A stretch of DNA of 30,061 bases. It comes from an uncultured Clostridia bacterium. GTDB lineage: Bacteria > Bacillota > Clostridia > Lachnospirales > Anaerotignaceae. How positions within the stretch are numbered: position 1 is the first letter of the stretch; every line of letters begins with the position of its first letter. Shown here piece after piece: positions 1-8,998 of the stretch. The stretch is from assembly GCA_910587195.1 (NCBI GenBank), contig CAJUKL010000026.1, positions 1 to 30,061 on the forward strand, in the 5' to 3' direction. The translations under genes were made by a program, and so were the position numbers. A model generated the notes under the pieces. That model searched no databases, was not told the DNA's origin, and saw only the letters and a list, made by a program, of their open reading frames with translations.

Positions 1-157
1 CGTGTGTTGGAGTGGAATAGTTGTTGTAGATGAACGACAACAGGACACCAGTGGTCAAAAATTTGTTCTGTTCCGTGTGCAAAAGGAAAAGTTTAAGGTC
101 AAGCCCTTTTTAAAGGGCTTGCGAGAGTTTGAGAGCAGAACTCTCAAGGTTTTAAAG
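1..157 (+). repeat. Modular repeat copy R1 (cut by window start)
   Basis: This is the right-hand part of the dispersed modular repeat, in forward orientation. It enters the window at the GTGTTGGAGTGGAATAG segment. It then shows the GTTGT/ACAAC stem (about 20-42), a perfect CAAGCCCTTT/AAAGGGCTTG stem (about 103-122), and a GAGAGTT/AACTCTC stem ending in AAGGTTTTA. No plausible gene is encoded. Copy R2 follows within about 6 bases, so the two copies are in tandem. Confidence 0.8.
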
Positions 158-162
158 TTTTT

Positions 163-380
163 CACGCTTTCTTGAAAGAAAGCTTAGCAAAGAACTTTGT
201 GCAAAACTTCGTTTTGCTGCCGTGTGTTGGAGTGGAATAGTTGTTGTAGATGAACGACAACAGGACACCAGTGGTTAAAATTGAGAATTTGTTTTGTGTG
301 CAAGAGATAAAGTTTTTGGTCAAGCTTTTTTCAAAAAGCTTGTAGGGGTTTGGGGACAAAGTCCCTAAGAAGGTTTTATC
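163..380 (+). repeat. Modular repeat copy R2
   Basis: A nearly complete forward copy. It begins with the GCTTTCTT-GA-AAGAAAGC inverted repeat and continues with GCAAAGAACTTTGTGC, the CAAAAC-ttc-GTTTTG hairpin and the GTTGT/ACAAC stem. It ends with the CAAGCTTTTT/AAAAAGCTTG stem and a TTGGGGAC-aaa-GTCCCTAA hairpin. The last two stems differ in sequence from copy R1 but still pair. The copy ends about 17 bases before the ClC gene start, so it forms most of that gene's upstream region. I see no clear promoter in it. Confidence 0.8.
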
Positions 381-396
381 ATTTAAGGGGGATATT

Positions 397-1638
397 ATGT
401 GGAAAAAAGCTTATGAGCAATTTCGCATTTTTGGGGAATGGGTATTTTTTGGGAGCATTGTGGGGATTGTGGTGGGTTTAATTGGTATTTTATTTCATTT
501 TGGCATTGAAATTGCCACAGAATACCGGATTGCACACCCTTATTTATTATGGTTATTGCCTTTTGGCGGAATCGTGATTGTTTATTTTTACCATTTAGAG
601 GGTATGGAAAAAGATAGGGGAACTAATTTTATTCTTGTTTCTGTTAGAACAAATGAAACAATCGCCTTAAGAATGGCACCTTTAATTTTTGTTAGTACCA
701 TTATCACACATTTTTTTGGTGGTTCTTCCGGCAGAGAAGGTGCAGCTTTACAATTAGGAGGTAGTATTGCTGGAAAACTGGGAAGAATGATAGAATTAGA
801 TGAGAAAAATGAAAGAATTATGACGATGTGCGGAATGAGTGCTGCTTTTGCTGCATTATTTGGTACGCCAATCGCTTCTGTTGTATTTTCTATGGAAGTG
901 ATTACAGTGGGGGTAATGCATTACTCTGCTATTGTTCCTTGTACAATTTCTTCTCTAATTGGTGCTGGTTTGTCAAGATATTGTGGAATTGAACCAACAG
1001 CATTTTCCCTGCTAGGGATACCGGAAGGTATTTCTTTTTCTGCTTGTATTAGTGTTATGTTTTTTGGGGTAATTGGTGCAGTATTGAGTATTCTTTTTTG
1101 TGTTACCATGAAAAAAACATCTGCTTTTTATAGAAAATATTTTCCAAATGCTTATAAACGTGTGTTTATAGGAGGCTGTTTTGTGATTGCCTTGACATAT
1201 TTAGTGGGTACAAGAGATTATAATGGTGCAGGTATGGAAGTAATACAGTCTGCTTTTTATGGAGAAACAGAACCATTTTCTTTTTTATGGAAAATATTGT
1301 TTACCGCTTTGACTTTAGGTGCAGGTTTTAAAGGCGGGGAAATTGTACCATCTTTTTTTGTAGGAGCAACCTTTGGGGCTGCCATTAGTCCGCTTATGGG
1401 TTTAAGTCCTTCTTTTGGGGCAGCTTTAGGAATGTCTGCATTATTTTGTGGAGTAACAAATTGTCCTTTATCTGCAATTATCCTTGCTGTGGAATTGTTT
1501 GGAGGAGAATGTATTGCTTATTATACGCTTGTCTGTGCCATTAGCTATATGCTTTCCGGTTATTACAGTTTATACAGTGAGCAAAAAATAATGTATTCTA
1601 AAGTAAAACCAGAATTTATTAATCGCAATGCAAACTAA
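397..1638 (+). CDS. ClC-family chloride channel / H+-coupled antiporter
   Basis: This 413-residue polytopic membrane protein carries ClC hallmarks. GSSGREGA at residues 109-116 is the filter motif with the gating/proton glutamate at 114. GTPIASVVFSME lies at about 156-167. GGEIVPSFFVGATFGAA, near 313-329, matches the conserved second half of the pore. Members of the family move chloride or fluoride across the cytoplasmic membrane, by channel or proton-exchange mechanism. The length fits bacterial ClC proteins without C-terminal CBS domains, and I see no CBS domain here. The final residue of the usual GREGP motif is Ala rather than Pro. ATG 397 is preceded by AAGGGGG at a good distance. The TAA stop is followed immediately by repeat R3. 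Ion selectivity cannot be read from sequence. Confidence 0.9.
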   Translation: MWKKAYEQFRIFGEWVFFGSIVGIVVGLIGILFHFGIEIATEYRIAHPYLLWLLPFGGIVIVYFYHLEGMEKDRGTNFILVSVRTNETIALRMAPLIFVSTIITHFFGGSSGREGAALQLGGSIAGKLGRMIELDEKNERIMTMCGMSAAFAALFGTPIASVVFSMEVITVGVMHYSAIVPCTISSLIGAGLSRYCGIEPTAFSLLGIPEGISFSACISVMFFGVIGAVLSILFCVTMKKTSAFYRKYFPNAYKRVFIGGCFVIALTYLVGTRDYNGAGMEVIQSAFYGETEPFSFLWKILFTALTLGAGFKGGEIVPSFFVGATFGAAISPLMGLSPSFGAALGMSALFCGVTNCPLSAIILAVELFGGECIAYYTLVCAISYMLSGYYSLYSEQKIMYSKVKPEFINRNAN

Positions 1639-1990
1639 CTTACTTTCTTGAAAGAAAGTTAGCAAAGAACTTTTGTGCAAAACTTCGTTTTGCTGCTGTA
1701 CAGTGACATTGAACAGTTGTTTTAGATGAATGACAACGGGACACCAACGGCTAAAAATTTGTTCTGTTCTGTGTGCAAAAGGAAAAGCTTAGGGGCAAGC
1801 CATCTTCAAAGGACTTGCGAGAGTTTGAGTTGCAAAACGTCCAGTGGACGTTTGTTCTGCAACGACCGGAATGAAATGGAACCCAGAGCTCTGAAGGTTT
1901 TTCTACGCTTGTGAGCGTGTTTTTGAAGAAGTTTGGAGGAACTTTTCACAAGTGAAAAAAGTTTCTCCAGAAACTTCTGACTTTTTTAAG
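1639..1990 (+). repeat. Modular repeat copy R3 (long form)
   Basis: A long forward copy that starts at the base after the ClC stop codon with CTTACTTTCTT-GA-AAGAAAGTTAG. It contains the CAAAACttcGTTTTG hairpin and a CAAGCC/GGACTTG stem. A TTGCAAAACGTCC-agt-GGACGTTT hairpin is inserted in the loop of the terminal GAG/CTC module. The copy ends with a large GGAGGAAC-type stem-loop (1928-1977). A short open frame at 1726-1914 lies wholly inside the repeat and is not a credible gene. Confidence 0.85.
1928..1987 (+). terminator. Terminator-like stem-loop at the end of repeat R3
   Basis: GAAGTTT and AAACTTC (1928-1934/1971-1977) enclose a GGAGGAACTTTT arm pairing with AAAAAAGTTTCTCC. The stem is long, with one small asymmetry, and is followed by TGACTTTTTT. 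This looks like an intrinsic terminator for transcripts coming from the ClC gene. Equivalent stems with different but compensating bases occur at 9003-9054, 19418-19451 and about 26765-26815. Confidence 0.6.
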
Positions 1991-2082
1991 TTCATAATAA
2001 GCCATTTTTTTGACAAGTTGTATCATTTTTTTATTTTTAAGCTCAAATTATTATAATTCTTACAAAAAATATTTTTCTTTTT

Positions 2083-2112
2083 TTGTCACATTATCTCAGG
2101 CATTAATATAAT
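2083..2112 (+). promoter_or_regulatory. Promoter for the cation/proton antiporter
   Basis: TTGTCA (2083-2088) and TATAAT (2107-2112) are separated by 18 bases, a sigma-A-type promoter. It would give a leader of about 200 nt before the antiporter start. A second TATAAT at 2156-2161 lacks a convincing -35 box. Confidence 0.5.
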
Positions 2113-2130
2113 GTATAGAATAGAATATTT

Positions 2131-2278
2131 TTATACCATAAGCTACCAAATGTGGTATAATACAAAAACGCCTTAGTATTTTTATAGAATTGTAGGGATA
2201 AAATAAATTTGTAGAGGGAATAAAATTTTTTATATTATGAGTTTGACTCATAATCAGTAGTTCTGTAAAAGTACAGAA
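2131..2278 (+). promoter_or_regulatory. Hairpin-rich 5' leader of the antiporter gene
   Basis: Three clear inverted repeats lie between the promoter and the start codon. They are TTATACCA/TGGTATAA (2131-2138/2153-2160), ATTATGAGT-ttg-ACTCATAAT (2234-2254, perfect 9-bp stem) and TTCTGTA-aaag-TACAGAA (2261-2278). None matches a riboswitch class I know. They could be operator sites or leader RNA structure. Confidence 0.45.
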
Positions 2279-2316
2279 AAAAATAAACAGAATAGGATAT
2301 AAAGGGAGGAGAAAAC

Positions 2317-3486
2317 ATGGAATCCTATGATTTTTTATTTGTATTGGCGATTATCTTACTGTCAACAAAAGTTTTTGGCTTATTATCAGAAAGGGTACAT
2401 ATGCCGCAGGTAGTAGGTGCTTTAACAGTAGGTATTTTATTAGGGCCAGGCTGTTTGAATATTTTGCATGAAACGGATTTTTTAATGAAATCAGCAGAAA
2501 TTGGTGTAGTATTGCTGATGTTTCAAGCAGGATTAGATACAGAGTTTGAGGAACTGAAAAAAACAGGCAAAGCCTCTTTTATTATTGCCTTGATTGGTGT
2601 GATTGTACCATTTTTAGGTGGAACAATCGTCTATTTATTATTTTTCCAAAGTTCCGAAATGACAGCAATAGAATTATTACGGGCTTGTTTTGTAGGTGTT
2701 ATTTTAACAGCAACCTCTGTTAGCATTTCTGTGGAAACACTAAAAGAAATGGGAAAATTAAAAGGGAAAATAGGTACTTCTATTCTTGGTGCTGCTATTA
2801 TTGATGATATTTTAGGCATTATTGTATTAACCATTATTACAGGTGTTACCTCTCCAGAAAAAAGTGGAATTGCGTTTGTATTGCTAAAAATTTTGCTGTT
2901 TTTTATTTTTATTGCTTTTTGTGCTTTTGTGATTCAGCAAATTATAAAACGATTTCCTAATCTTTATCCTACAGGAAAACGACGCACTGCAATTTATTCC
3001 ATAGCTTTTTGTTTTCTTATGGCATATTGTTCCGAGGTACTTTTTGGTGTTGCCGATATTACAGGTGCTTATTTTGCAGGTTTAATTCTTTGTAATTCGG
3101 GAGAAATTAGAAATTATGTTGTCAGAAGAATTACAATTACGGCATATATGTTTTTTACTCCGATTTTCTTTGCAAGCATTGGTATGAAAACTGTATTAAG
3201 CGGAATGACATCATCATTGTTACTTTTTTCGATTGTTTTACTGTTAGTTGCCATTTTATCAAAAATAGTTGGTTGTGGATTAGGTGCAAAAATGTGTGGA
3301 TATGAAAATCATGAAGCACTTTCTGTTGGTATTGGTATGGTATCACGTGGGGAAGTTGCATTGATTGTAGCACAAAAAGGTTCACAGGCTGGACTGATTT
3401 CACAAGATATGTTTCCCGCAATTATATTTGTGGTTATTGTTACGGTGTTACTTACCCCTATTTTGTTAAAATTGCAAATGAAATAA
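2317..3486 (+). CDS. CPA2-family Na+(K+)/H+ antiporter
   Basis: This 389-residue membrane protein has about 12 hydrophobic segments and belongs to the Kef/NapA/GerN-type CPA2 antiporters, which exchange Na+ or K+ for protons. Supporting motifs are GALTVGILLGPG near residues 34-46, FQAGLDTEF at 69-77, TATS at 131-134 (the unwound-helix region) and the double aspartate D163-D164 in AAIIDDILG. Two adjacent acidic residues are typical of the NapA/GerN-like branch. The length matches a membrane domain alone. The C-terminal RCK/TrkA nucleotide-binding domain found in KefB/KefC is absent. The start has a strong GGGAGGAG site about 6 bases upstream. An intrinsic terminator follows. Which cation is carried is not determinable here. 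Confidence 0.9.
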   Translation: MESYDFLFVLAIILLSTKVFGLLSERVHMPQVVGALTVGILLGPGCLNILHETDFLMKSAEIGVVLLMFQAGLDTEFEELKKTGKASFIIALIGVIVPFLGGTIVYLLFFQSSEMTAIELLRACFVGVILTATSVSISVETLKEMGKLKGKIGTSILGAAIIDDILGIIVLTIITGVTSPEKSGIAFVLLKILLFFIFIAFCAFVIQQIIKRFPNLYPTGKRRTAIYSIAFCFLMAYCSEVLFGVADITGAYFAGLILCNSGEIRNYVVRRITITAYMFFTPIFFASIGMKTVLSGMTSSLLLFSIVLLLVAILSKIVGCGLGAKMCGYENHEALSVGIGMVSRGEVALIVAQKGSQAGLISQDMFPAIIFVVIVTVLLTPILLKLQMK

Positions 3487-3533
3487 TGGATTTAAAAATA
3501 AAACTAAGGTGGTAAATTTTCATTTCATCTATC

Positions 3534-3576
3534 AAAACTCCTTTTCTAAATACAAACAGAAATGGAGTTTTTTTTT
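3534..3576 (+). terminator. Intrinsic terminator after the antiporter
   Basis: AAAACTCC pairs with GGAGTTTT, extended inward by TTTCT/AGAAA, and is followed by an unbroken run of T residues. This separates the antiporter from the downstream corA-like gene. Confidence 0.85.
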
Positions 3577-3619
3577 ATAAAAGACAGAAAATAGGACATA
3601 CTATCCAAAGGTGATGTCT

Positions 3620-4528
3620 ATGTTTTATATATTTTCAGATGGAAAAGTAGAAAAAATGGAAAAAGCCGAAAATATAAATAGAAAAAAAGGAATTGCAATG
3701 TTTCATCAGGAACAATGGCAGGAAATAGCACAAAAATATAACATTCATTATACTCCTTCTCAACAAATTTCAAAATATGCCTATTATGAATGTCTTGATG
3801 GCTTTGATTTTATTTGTATCAATGCTATTGATTATCAAAACTTATATGGAGGACAAAGGCGAGTTTTATTTTATTTACAAAAAGATTTTTATTTTATTTT
3901 TTCAGATGAGCCAGCAAAATGGAAAAAAATAATAGAAACCACCATAGAAAATTTAGGAGAAAAAAATACAATCTATAAAGTTCTTTTAGAATTTATTACA
4001 AAGTTAATAGGAAGCGATATTTCTATTTTTGATGACTTGGAAAAAGAAATTGTAGAATTAGAACAGGCTTTGATTACCACACAAAAAAAAGATTGTGTCA
4101 AAGAAATCATTTCCTTGCGCAAAAAACTTATGATATTAAAAAAATATCATGAACAACTATTAGATGTTTTGGAAGGTTTATCCGAAAACGAAAATGCTAT
4201 TTTTGAAGAAACTACTCTAAAATATTTTGATAGGCTACAAAAAAAAACAGAAAGATATTATGAAAATGTATTAAATTTAAGGGAAGCGGTTACGCAAGTA
4301 AGGGAATCCTACCAAGCACAGGTGGATATTAATTTGAATTATACTATGAAAATATTTACAGTTATTACCACCATATTTTTGCCCTTAACTTTAATTGTAG
4401 GTTGGTATGGCATGAATTTTGAAATGCCAGAATATCATTGGAATCATAGCTATGCTATGGTGATTGGATTATCCATTAGTGTGGTAGTAGCAGGTGTAGC
4501 ATTTTTTAAAAAAAAGGGATGGTTTTAA
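3620..4528 (+). CDS. CorA-family Mg2+/divalent metal transporter
   Basis: A 302-residue CorA-like protein that forms a homopentameric divalent metal channel in the cytoplasmic membrane. The N-terminal two thirds is a soluble domain with a long, charged helical stretch (about residues 120-240). It ends in two transmembrane helices (about 245-266 and 278-296). The diagnostic GMN signature is present as YGMNF (Gly-Met-Asn at 264-266) at the end of TM1, followed by an acidic loop, and the C-terminus is basic (KKKGWF). Length is close to the usual 310-320. I chose ATG 3620 because AAAGGTG lies 6 bases upstream; in-frame GTG 3611 and ATG 3614 overlap that site. No M-box Mg riboswitch is visible upstream. 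Confidence 0.9.
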   Translation: MFYIFSDGKVEKMEKAENINRKKGIAMFHQEQWQEIAQKYNIHYTPSQQISKYAYYECLDGFDFICINAIDYQNLYGGQRRVLFYLQKDFYFIFSDEPAKWKKIIETTIENLGEKNTIYKVLLEFITKLIGSDISIFDDLEKEIVELEQALITTQKKDCVKEIISLRKKLMILKKYHEQLLDVLEGLSENENAIFEETTLKYFDRLQKKTERYYENVLNLREAVTQVRESYQAQVDINLNYTMKIFTVITTIFLPLTLIVGWYGMNFEMPEYHWNHSYAMVIGLSISVVVAGVAFFKKKGWF

Positions 4529-4685
4529 TTTCTTTTTTTGCCAATCGAAAGCAGTTTGCTGGATAAGCTGTAAGATGACATAACATTGTATCATGGCTTG
4601 TCATATCTTGCGACAAAAAAACTTGTATTTTATAGGCTCCTTCTACTATTGTTTTATTATGATAGGAAAACAAGGAGGACAAGTT

Positions 4686-5270
4686 GTGTATACATTTCAA
4701 AAAAAACCTAAAAAACAAGATATTATTAAAGAAAATATAGAGGAACAAAAGTATTTTTTTTTGGAAAGGGCAGAAAAGTTGGAAAATTCTTTTTATGAAT
4801 CTTTTTTTGAACATTCCATTGAAAATGCGGTTGCAGATGCCTATGAAATTTTTTTAGAAACAAAAACAGAATATAATTATTTTGAGCAACAGCTTCCCAC
4901 TCTGGACAAAGAAAAAGGAAAAAGATTTTTAAAATTAGTGGCAATTTATCATAGTATCCGCCTTTCCCGCATCAAAAGAAGAAAATTGCGCTGGAGAGAA
5001 ATGAAACGAAATTTATATTATGTGTTTCAACTAAATGATACAGAAAAAAAATTAGCCGATGTTTTATATGGCTGTGCAAAAAGTGGGGAAAGTTGTTTTT
5101 CAGATTTATTTGCAAAAACAACTGCAAGATATGTTTTTGGTTCTTTAACACTTTCGCCTTTTTCATTGGCATTTATAGAAAATTTTTGCTATAATTCATT
5201 TAACAGTTTTATGGCTTCTTTTACAAAATATCTTTCTGTAAACGTAAGATTAAAAAGAGCAGCCAGCTAA
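4686..5270 (+). CDS. Hypothetical protein upstream of addA
   Basis: A 194-residue protein that I do not recognise. It starts at GTG 4686, seven bases after a perfect AAGGAGG; the longer in-frame reading from 4593 would place that ribosome site inside the gene. The product is highly charged and largely helical, with a basic patch (RLSRIKRRKLRWREMKR, about residues 108-124). A hydrophobic, aromatic C-terminal part (about 150-185) has no clear transmembrane segment. There is no signal peptide or metal motif. It ends 23 bases before addA in the same direction, so the two are probably co-transcribed. It occupies the position where addB is usually found but is far too short to be AddB and lacks its motifs. 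Confidence 0.7.
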   Translation: MYTFQKKPKKQDIIKENIEEQKYFFLERAEKLENSFYESFFEHSIENAVADAYEIFLETKTEYNYFEQQLPTLDKEKGKRFLKLVAIYHSIRLSRIKRRKLRWREMKRNLYYVFQLNDTEKKLADVLYGCAKSGESCFSDLFAKTTARYVFGSLTLSPFSLAFIENFCYNSFNSFMASFTKYLSVNVRLKRAAS

Positions 5271-5293
5271 TTTTTTAAATGAGGTGATGGCAA

Positions 5294-8200
5294 ATGTGGA
5301 CAAAAGAGCAGCAAAAAGCCATTGATACAAGAAATTGTAATTTATTGGTTTCTGCAGCAGCAGGTTCTGGAAAAACAGCAGTATTAGTAGAACGTATTAT
5401 TTCTATGATAACAGATAGCAAAAATCCGATTGATGTAGATAAACTTTTAGTTGTAACATTTACCAATGCAGCAGCATCGGAAATGAAGCAAAGAATTGGA
5501 GATGCGATTGCAAAACAGTTGGAATCGCAGCCTTTTAATGAACATCTTCAAAACCAGTTGACAAATTTAAGTAGAGCAGATATTAAAACAATCCACTCTT
5601 TTTGTTTGCAAGTTGTAAGGGAAAATTATTATACACTTGGCATTGACCCCATTATGCGAACAGCAGACGAAACAGAAGTGAAATTGCTACGCCAGCAAGT
5701 AGTTTCTGATTTGTTTGAAGAATTATATGCTATGGAATCAAATGAAGAATTTTGCACTTTGGTAGAGATTTTTGCAAATGATACCAAAGATGATAAGCTA
5801 AAAAAAATTATACTAGATATGTATGAGTTTTTGCTTGGCTGTCCAGACCCCTTACAATGGTTACACGATAAAATAGAAGGATTTCATTTATCCGAACAAA
5901 AAACAATAGAAAATACAATTTGGGCAAAGATATTGCGTCAAAAATTGATAGAAGAAATTAATATGATAGAAAATGATTTAAAAAAAGCCTTATCTCTTGC
6001 AGAAGGTATCAGTGGTTTTGAAAAATATGAGCAAAACCTACAAACAGAGTCTGAAATGGTGGAGAACTGTAAAGAAAAGTGTTCTCTGCCTTTTCGTGAT
6101 GTACAAAAAATAATAAATGGCGTGACCTTTGGCAGACCTACCTATAAAGGAGAAGATATAGAAAGAAAAGAAGAAATTATTAATTTAAGAGATAAAGCAA
6201 AAAAAGCATTTGAAAATATTAAAAAGACAATTTTTCCTTATTCTATGGAAACCATGGAAGAACATATCAAAAAACTTTACCCAATTATGAAATCTTTGGG
6301 AAAGGTAGTAGAACTGTTTATGGAAAAATACCAAGAAGTAAAAAAAGAAAAAAGAATCCTAGACTTTGGAGATTATGAGCATTTTTGTTTAAAAGTTCTT
6401 TTAAAACAACAGGGAGATAGAATAATACCTTCTGATGTTGCAGTAGAATTACAGCAAAAATATCAAGAGGTATTTGTTGACGAATATCAAGATAGTAATT
6501 TAATACAAGAAATGATATTGCATGCTGTTTCTAAAAACAGCATAGGAGAATATAATCGCTTTATGGTAGGAGATGTGAAACAAAGTATTTATGGTTTTCG
6601 GCTTGCTATGCCAGAGATATTTATGGAAAAATATACTGCCTATTCCTTAGAAAACGGAAAAGAGCAGAAAATATTACTTTCCCAAAACTTTAGAAGCCGT
6701 AAAAATATATTAGATGGTATTAACTTTATTTTTGAAAAAATTATGTCCGAGCAGGTTGGTGGGCTAACTTATAATAAAGATGCTGCCCTTTATGCAGGAG
6801 CAGATTTTCCTGCTTTTGATGGAAACTGTGGAGGAGAAAACGAAATTATTTTAGTTGACATACAAGAAGATAAAAAAGAAGTGGAAGATGAAATTTTAGA
6901 AGAATGGAATCAGGTAGAACAGGAAGCCTTTGTTGTTGCAAAACGAATTAAAAAAATGATAAAAGAAGATTACCACGTTTTTGATAAAAAAATAGGAGGG
7001 TATCGTCCAGTTGCTTTTGGAGATATTGCCATTTTATTAAGAAGTGCAAAAAGATGGGATGGCGTATTAGATAATATTTTTATAAAGGAAGATATTCCTT
7101 TTTATGCGGAAACTTCTTTAGGTTATTTTGAAACTTTAGAAGTTATGACAATATTAAATCTTTTGCAGGTGTTGGATAATCCCGTCCAAGATATTCCTTT
7201 GCTTTCTTTGTTACATTCTCCCATTTATCACTTTACAGCAGAGGAACTATTGGAGATTAGAATGATAGGAGAAGAAGAAACATATTATGACTGTATTAAA
7301 AAATATGTGGAAGAAACAGAAAAAACAAAGGATACGATTGCAGAGAGATTAAAAGCAGTTTTTACAGACATTGTGCAATGGAGAAAAAAAGCAAGAGATT
7401 GCTCTATTAGTCAACTTTTATGGTATCTTTACAGCGAAACAGGCTATTTTGATTATGTAGGTGTGACAGCCGGCGGAAAATTAAGACAGGCAAATTTAAG
7501 ATTTTTAATCAAAAAAGCAGAAGAATATGAAAAAACAAATCTAAAAGGATTATTCCACTTTGTAAAATACATTGAAAATATGAAAGAAAATGATGAAACA
7601 AGCGGTTCTGCAAAGTTATTAAATGAAGGCGAGAATATGGTGCGTGTTATGACAATCCATAAAAGTAAAGGTCTAGAATTTCCCATTGTATTTGTTTCGG
7701 ATATAGCAAAAAAATTTAATTTGCAAGATTTAAAAGGAGATATTTTGCTAGACCATAAAATTGGGCTTGGCGTGAATTATATGGATTTAGAAAAAAGAGC
7801 AAAATATACCACATGGGCTAAAGAAGCGGTAAAAGAAAAAATAAAACGAGATAGTATTTCAGAGGAAATGCGTGTTCTTTATGTTGCACTGACAAGAGCA
7901 AAAGAAAAATTGATATTAACAGGCAGTATAAAAAACAGTAACATTAGAAAAAGAGTAGAAAAATGGCGTAATTATAAAATGACAGAAAAGGGAGTATTTC
8001 CTTTTTATGAAATGGCACAAGTAAATAATTATTTAGATTGGATTATGCCAGCCCTAATGCAGCATAAAGTAGGAAAAAATTTTTTAGGAGAATTGGACAG
8101 CACAAAATTTATAGAAGAATCTCAATGGAGTATTCTATTAACGCAAGCAGAGCAAGAAATGGAAGAAATAGAAGATAAAAACAAAGCAATCCAATATTTT

Positions 8201-8947
8201 GACACTTGGAACAATGAAATAGATTATAGTGGAAAAAGGCAGCAAGTTTTTGAATCTTTCCAATGGCAGTATCCAAACCAAGCTTCTACAAAGCTACAAG
8301 TCAACATTTCTATTTCTGAAATTAAAAGAAAATGGCAACAAGAAAGCGGTTTATTAGAAGGAGAACAGCAATGGGAAATTACAATGCCAATGCCCAAATT
8401 TGAAAAAGAAGAAAAAAAATTAACTGCATCTGAAATTGGTACAGCTACCCATACTTTTATGGAGCGGTGTAACTTAAGAAAAAAATATACCAAAGAAGAA
8501 ATACAAAAAGAAATGGAAACATTAATACAGCAAAATGTTTTATCGGAAAAAGAAGCAAAAGCAATCAATTTATATGAGCTATTAAAATTTTTTGAATCAG
8601 ATTTTGCAGAAAGAATCCGAAATGCAGACACTATTAAAAAAGAAAAATGTTTTTCTATGCTGGTCGAAGCAAGAGAAATTTTCCCAGAAAAAGAATATGC
8701 CTCTGTAAAAGATAGTGTTATGATAGATGGCATTATAGACTGTTTTTTTGAGGAACAAAATGAGATTGTATTGGTAGATTATAAAACAGATAGATTATGG
8801 GGAGAAAAAACTGCAAATACCTTAAAACAGCAATATAAAATTCAAATGAAATTGTATCAAAGAGCATTAGAAAGAGCAACTGGAAAAAAAGTAAAAGAAG
8901 TATATTTATATTCTTTTGCATTGGGAAAAGCACTTTTGATGGAATAA
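5294..8947 (+). CDS. addA: ATP-dependent helicase/nuclease subunit A (AddA)
   Basis: At 1217 residues this is close to known AddA (about 1230). It is a UvrD-like superfamily 1 helicase with a RecB-type nuclease. Visible motifs are Walker A AAGSGKT (Lys27), IKTIHSFC, DEYQDSN (motif II), GDVKQSIYGFR (motif III), LSQNFRSR (motif IV), MTIHKSKGLEFP (motif V) and LYVALTRAKEKL (motif VI). The C-terminal nuclease motif IDGIID...LVDYKTD has Asp1162 and Lys1164. AddA works with AddB to resect double-strand breaks and load recombinase at Chi sites. Its start has GAGGTGA upstream. No addB is visible within about 5 kb upstream or just downstream, which is unusual. No downstream gene is close enough to be co-transcribed. 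Confidence 0.96.
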   Translation: MWTKEQQKAIDTRNCNLLVSAAAGSGKTAVLVERIISMITDSKNPIDVDKLLVVTFTNAAASEMKQRIGDAIAKQLESQPFNEHLQNQLTNLSRADIKTIHSFCLQVVRENYYTLGIDPIMRTADETEVKLLRQQVVSDLFEELYAMESNEEFCTLVEIFANDTKDDKLKKIILDMYEFLLGCPDPLQWLHDKIEGFHLSEQKTIENTIWAKILRQKLIEEINMIENDLKKALSLAEGISGFEKYEQNLQTESEMVENCKEKCSLPFRDVQKIINGVTFGRPTYKGEDIERKEEIINLRDKAKKAFENIKKTIFPYSMETMEEHIKKLYPIMKSLGKVVELFMEKYQEVKKEKRILDFGDYEHFCLKVLLKQQGDRIIPSDVAVELQQKYQEVFVDEYQDSNLIQEMILHAVSKNSIGEYNRFMVGDVKQSIYGFRLAMPEIFMEKYTAYSLENGKEQKILLSQNFRSRKNILDGINFIFEKIMSEQVGGLTYNKDAALYAGADFPAFDGNCGGENEIILVDIQEDKKEVEDEILEEWNQVEQEAFVVAKRIKKMIKEDYHVFDKKIGGYRPVAFGDIAILLRSAKRWDGVLDNIFIKEDIPFYAETSLGYFETLEVMTILNLLQVLDNPVQDIPLLSLLHSPIYHFTAEELLEIRMIGEEETYYDCIKKYVEETEKTKDTIAERLKAVFTDIVQWRKKARDCSISQLLWYLYSETGYFDYVGVTAGGKLRQANLRFLIKKAEEYEKTNLKGLFHFVKYIENMKENDETSGSAKLLNEGENMVRVMTIHKSKGLEFPIVFVSDIAKKFNLQDLKGDILLDHKIGLGVNYMDLEKRAKYTTWAKEAVKEKIKRDSISEEMRVLYVALTRAKEKLILTGSIKNSNIRKRVEKWRNYKMTEKGVFPFYEMAQVNNYLDWIMPALMQHKVGKNFLGELDSTKFIEESQWSILLTQAEQEMEEIEDKNKAIQYFDTWNNEIDYSGKRQQVFESFQWQYPNQASTKLQVNISISEIKRKWQQESGLLEGEQQWEITMPMPKFEKEEKKLTASEIGTATHTFMERCNLRKKYTKEEIQKEMETLIQQNVLSEKEAKAINLYELLKFFESDFAERIRNADTIKKEKCFSMLVEAREIFPEKEYASVKDSVMIDGIIDCFFEEQNEIVLVDYKTDRLWGEKTANTLKQQYKIQMKLYQRALERATGKKVKEVYLYSFALGKALLME

Positions 8948-8998
8948 CAAGATATTGCAAAAAAACAAAGAAGAAGAAAAGCAGAAAATTTAACAAAA

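Noticed and set aside
1..380. CRISPR-like tandem repetition
   Set aside because: The repeated units exceed 150 bases, differ internally and have no unique spacers of constant length. They are modular intergenic repeats.
1726..1914. Short plus-strand open frame after the ClC gene
   Set aside because: It lies wholly inside repeat R3, and the equivalent frame is not kept in other copies. It has no ribosome site or protein-like composition.
3577..3619. Magnesium (M-box) riboswitch before the corA-like gene
   Set aside because: Only about 40 bases lie between the preceding terminator and the ribosome site, far too little for an M-box.
8224..8733. Minus-strand frame of 169 codons opposite addA
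   Set aside because: It overlaps the conserved C-terminal part of AddA, is Ser/Phe-rich as expected for antisense of AT-rich coding, and has no start signals.
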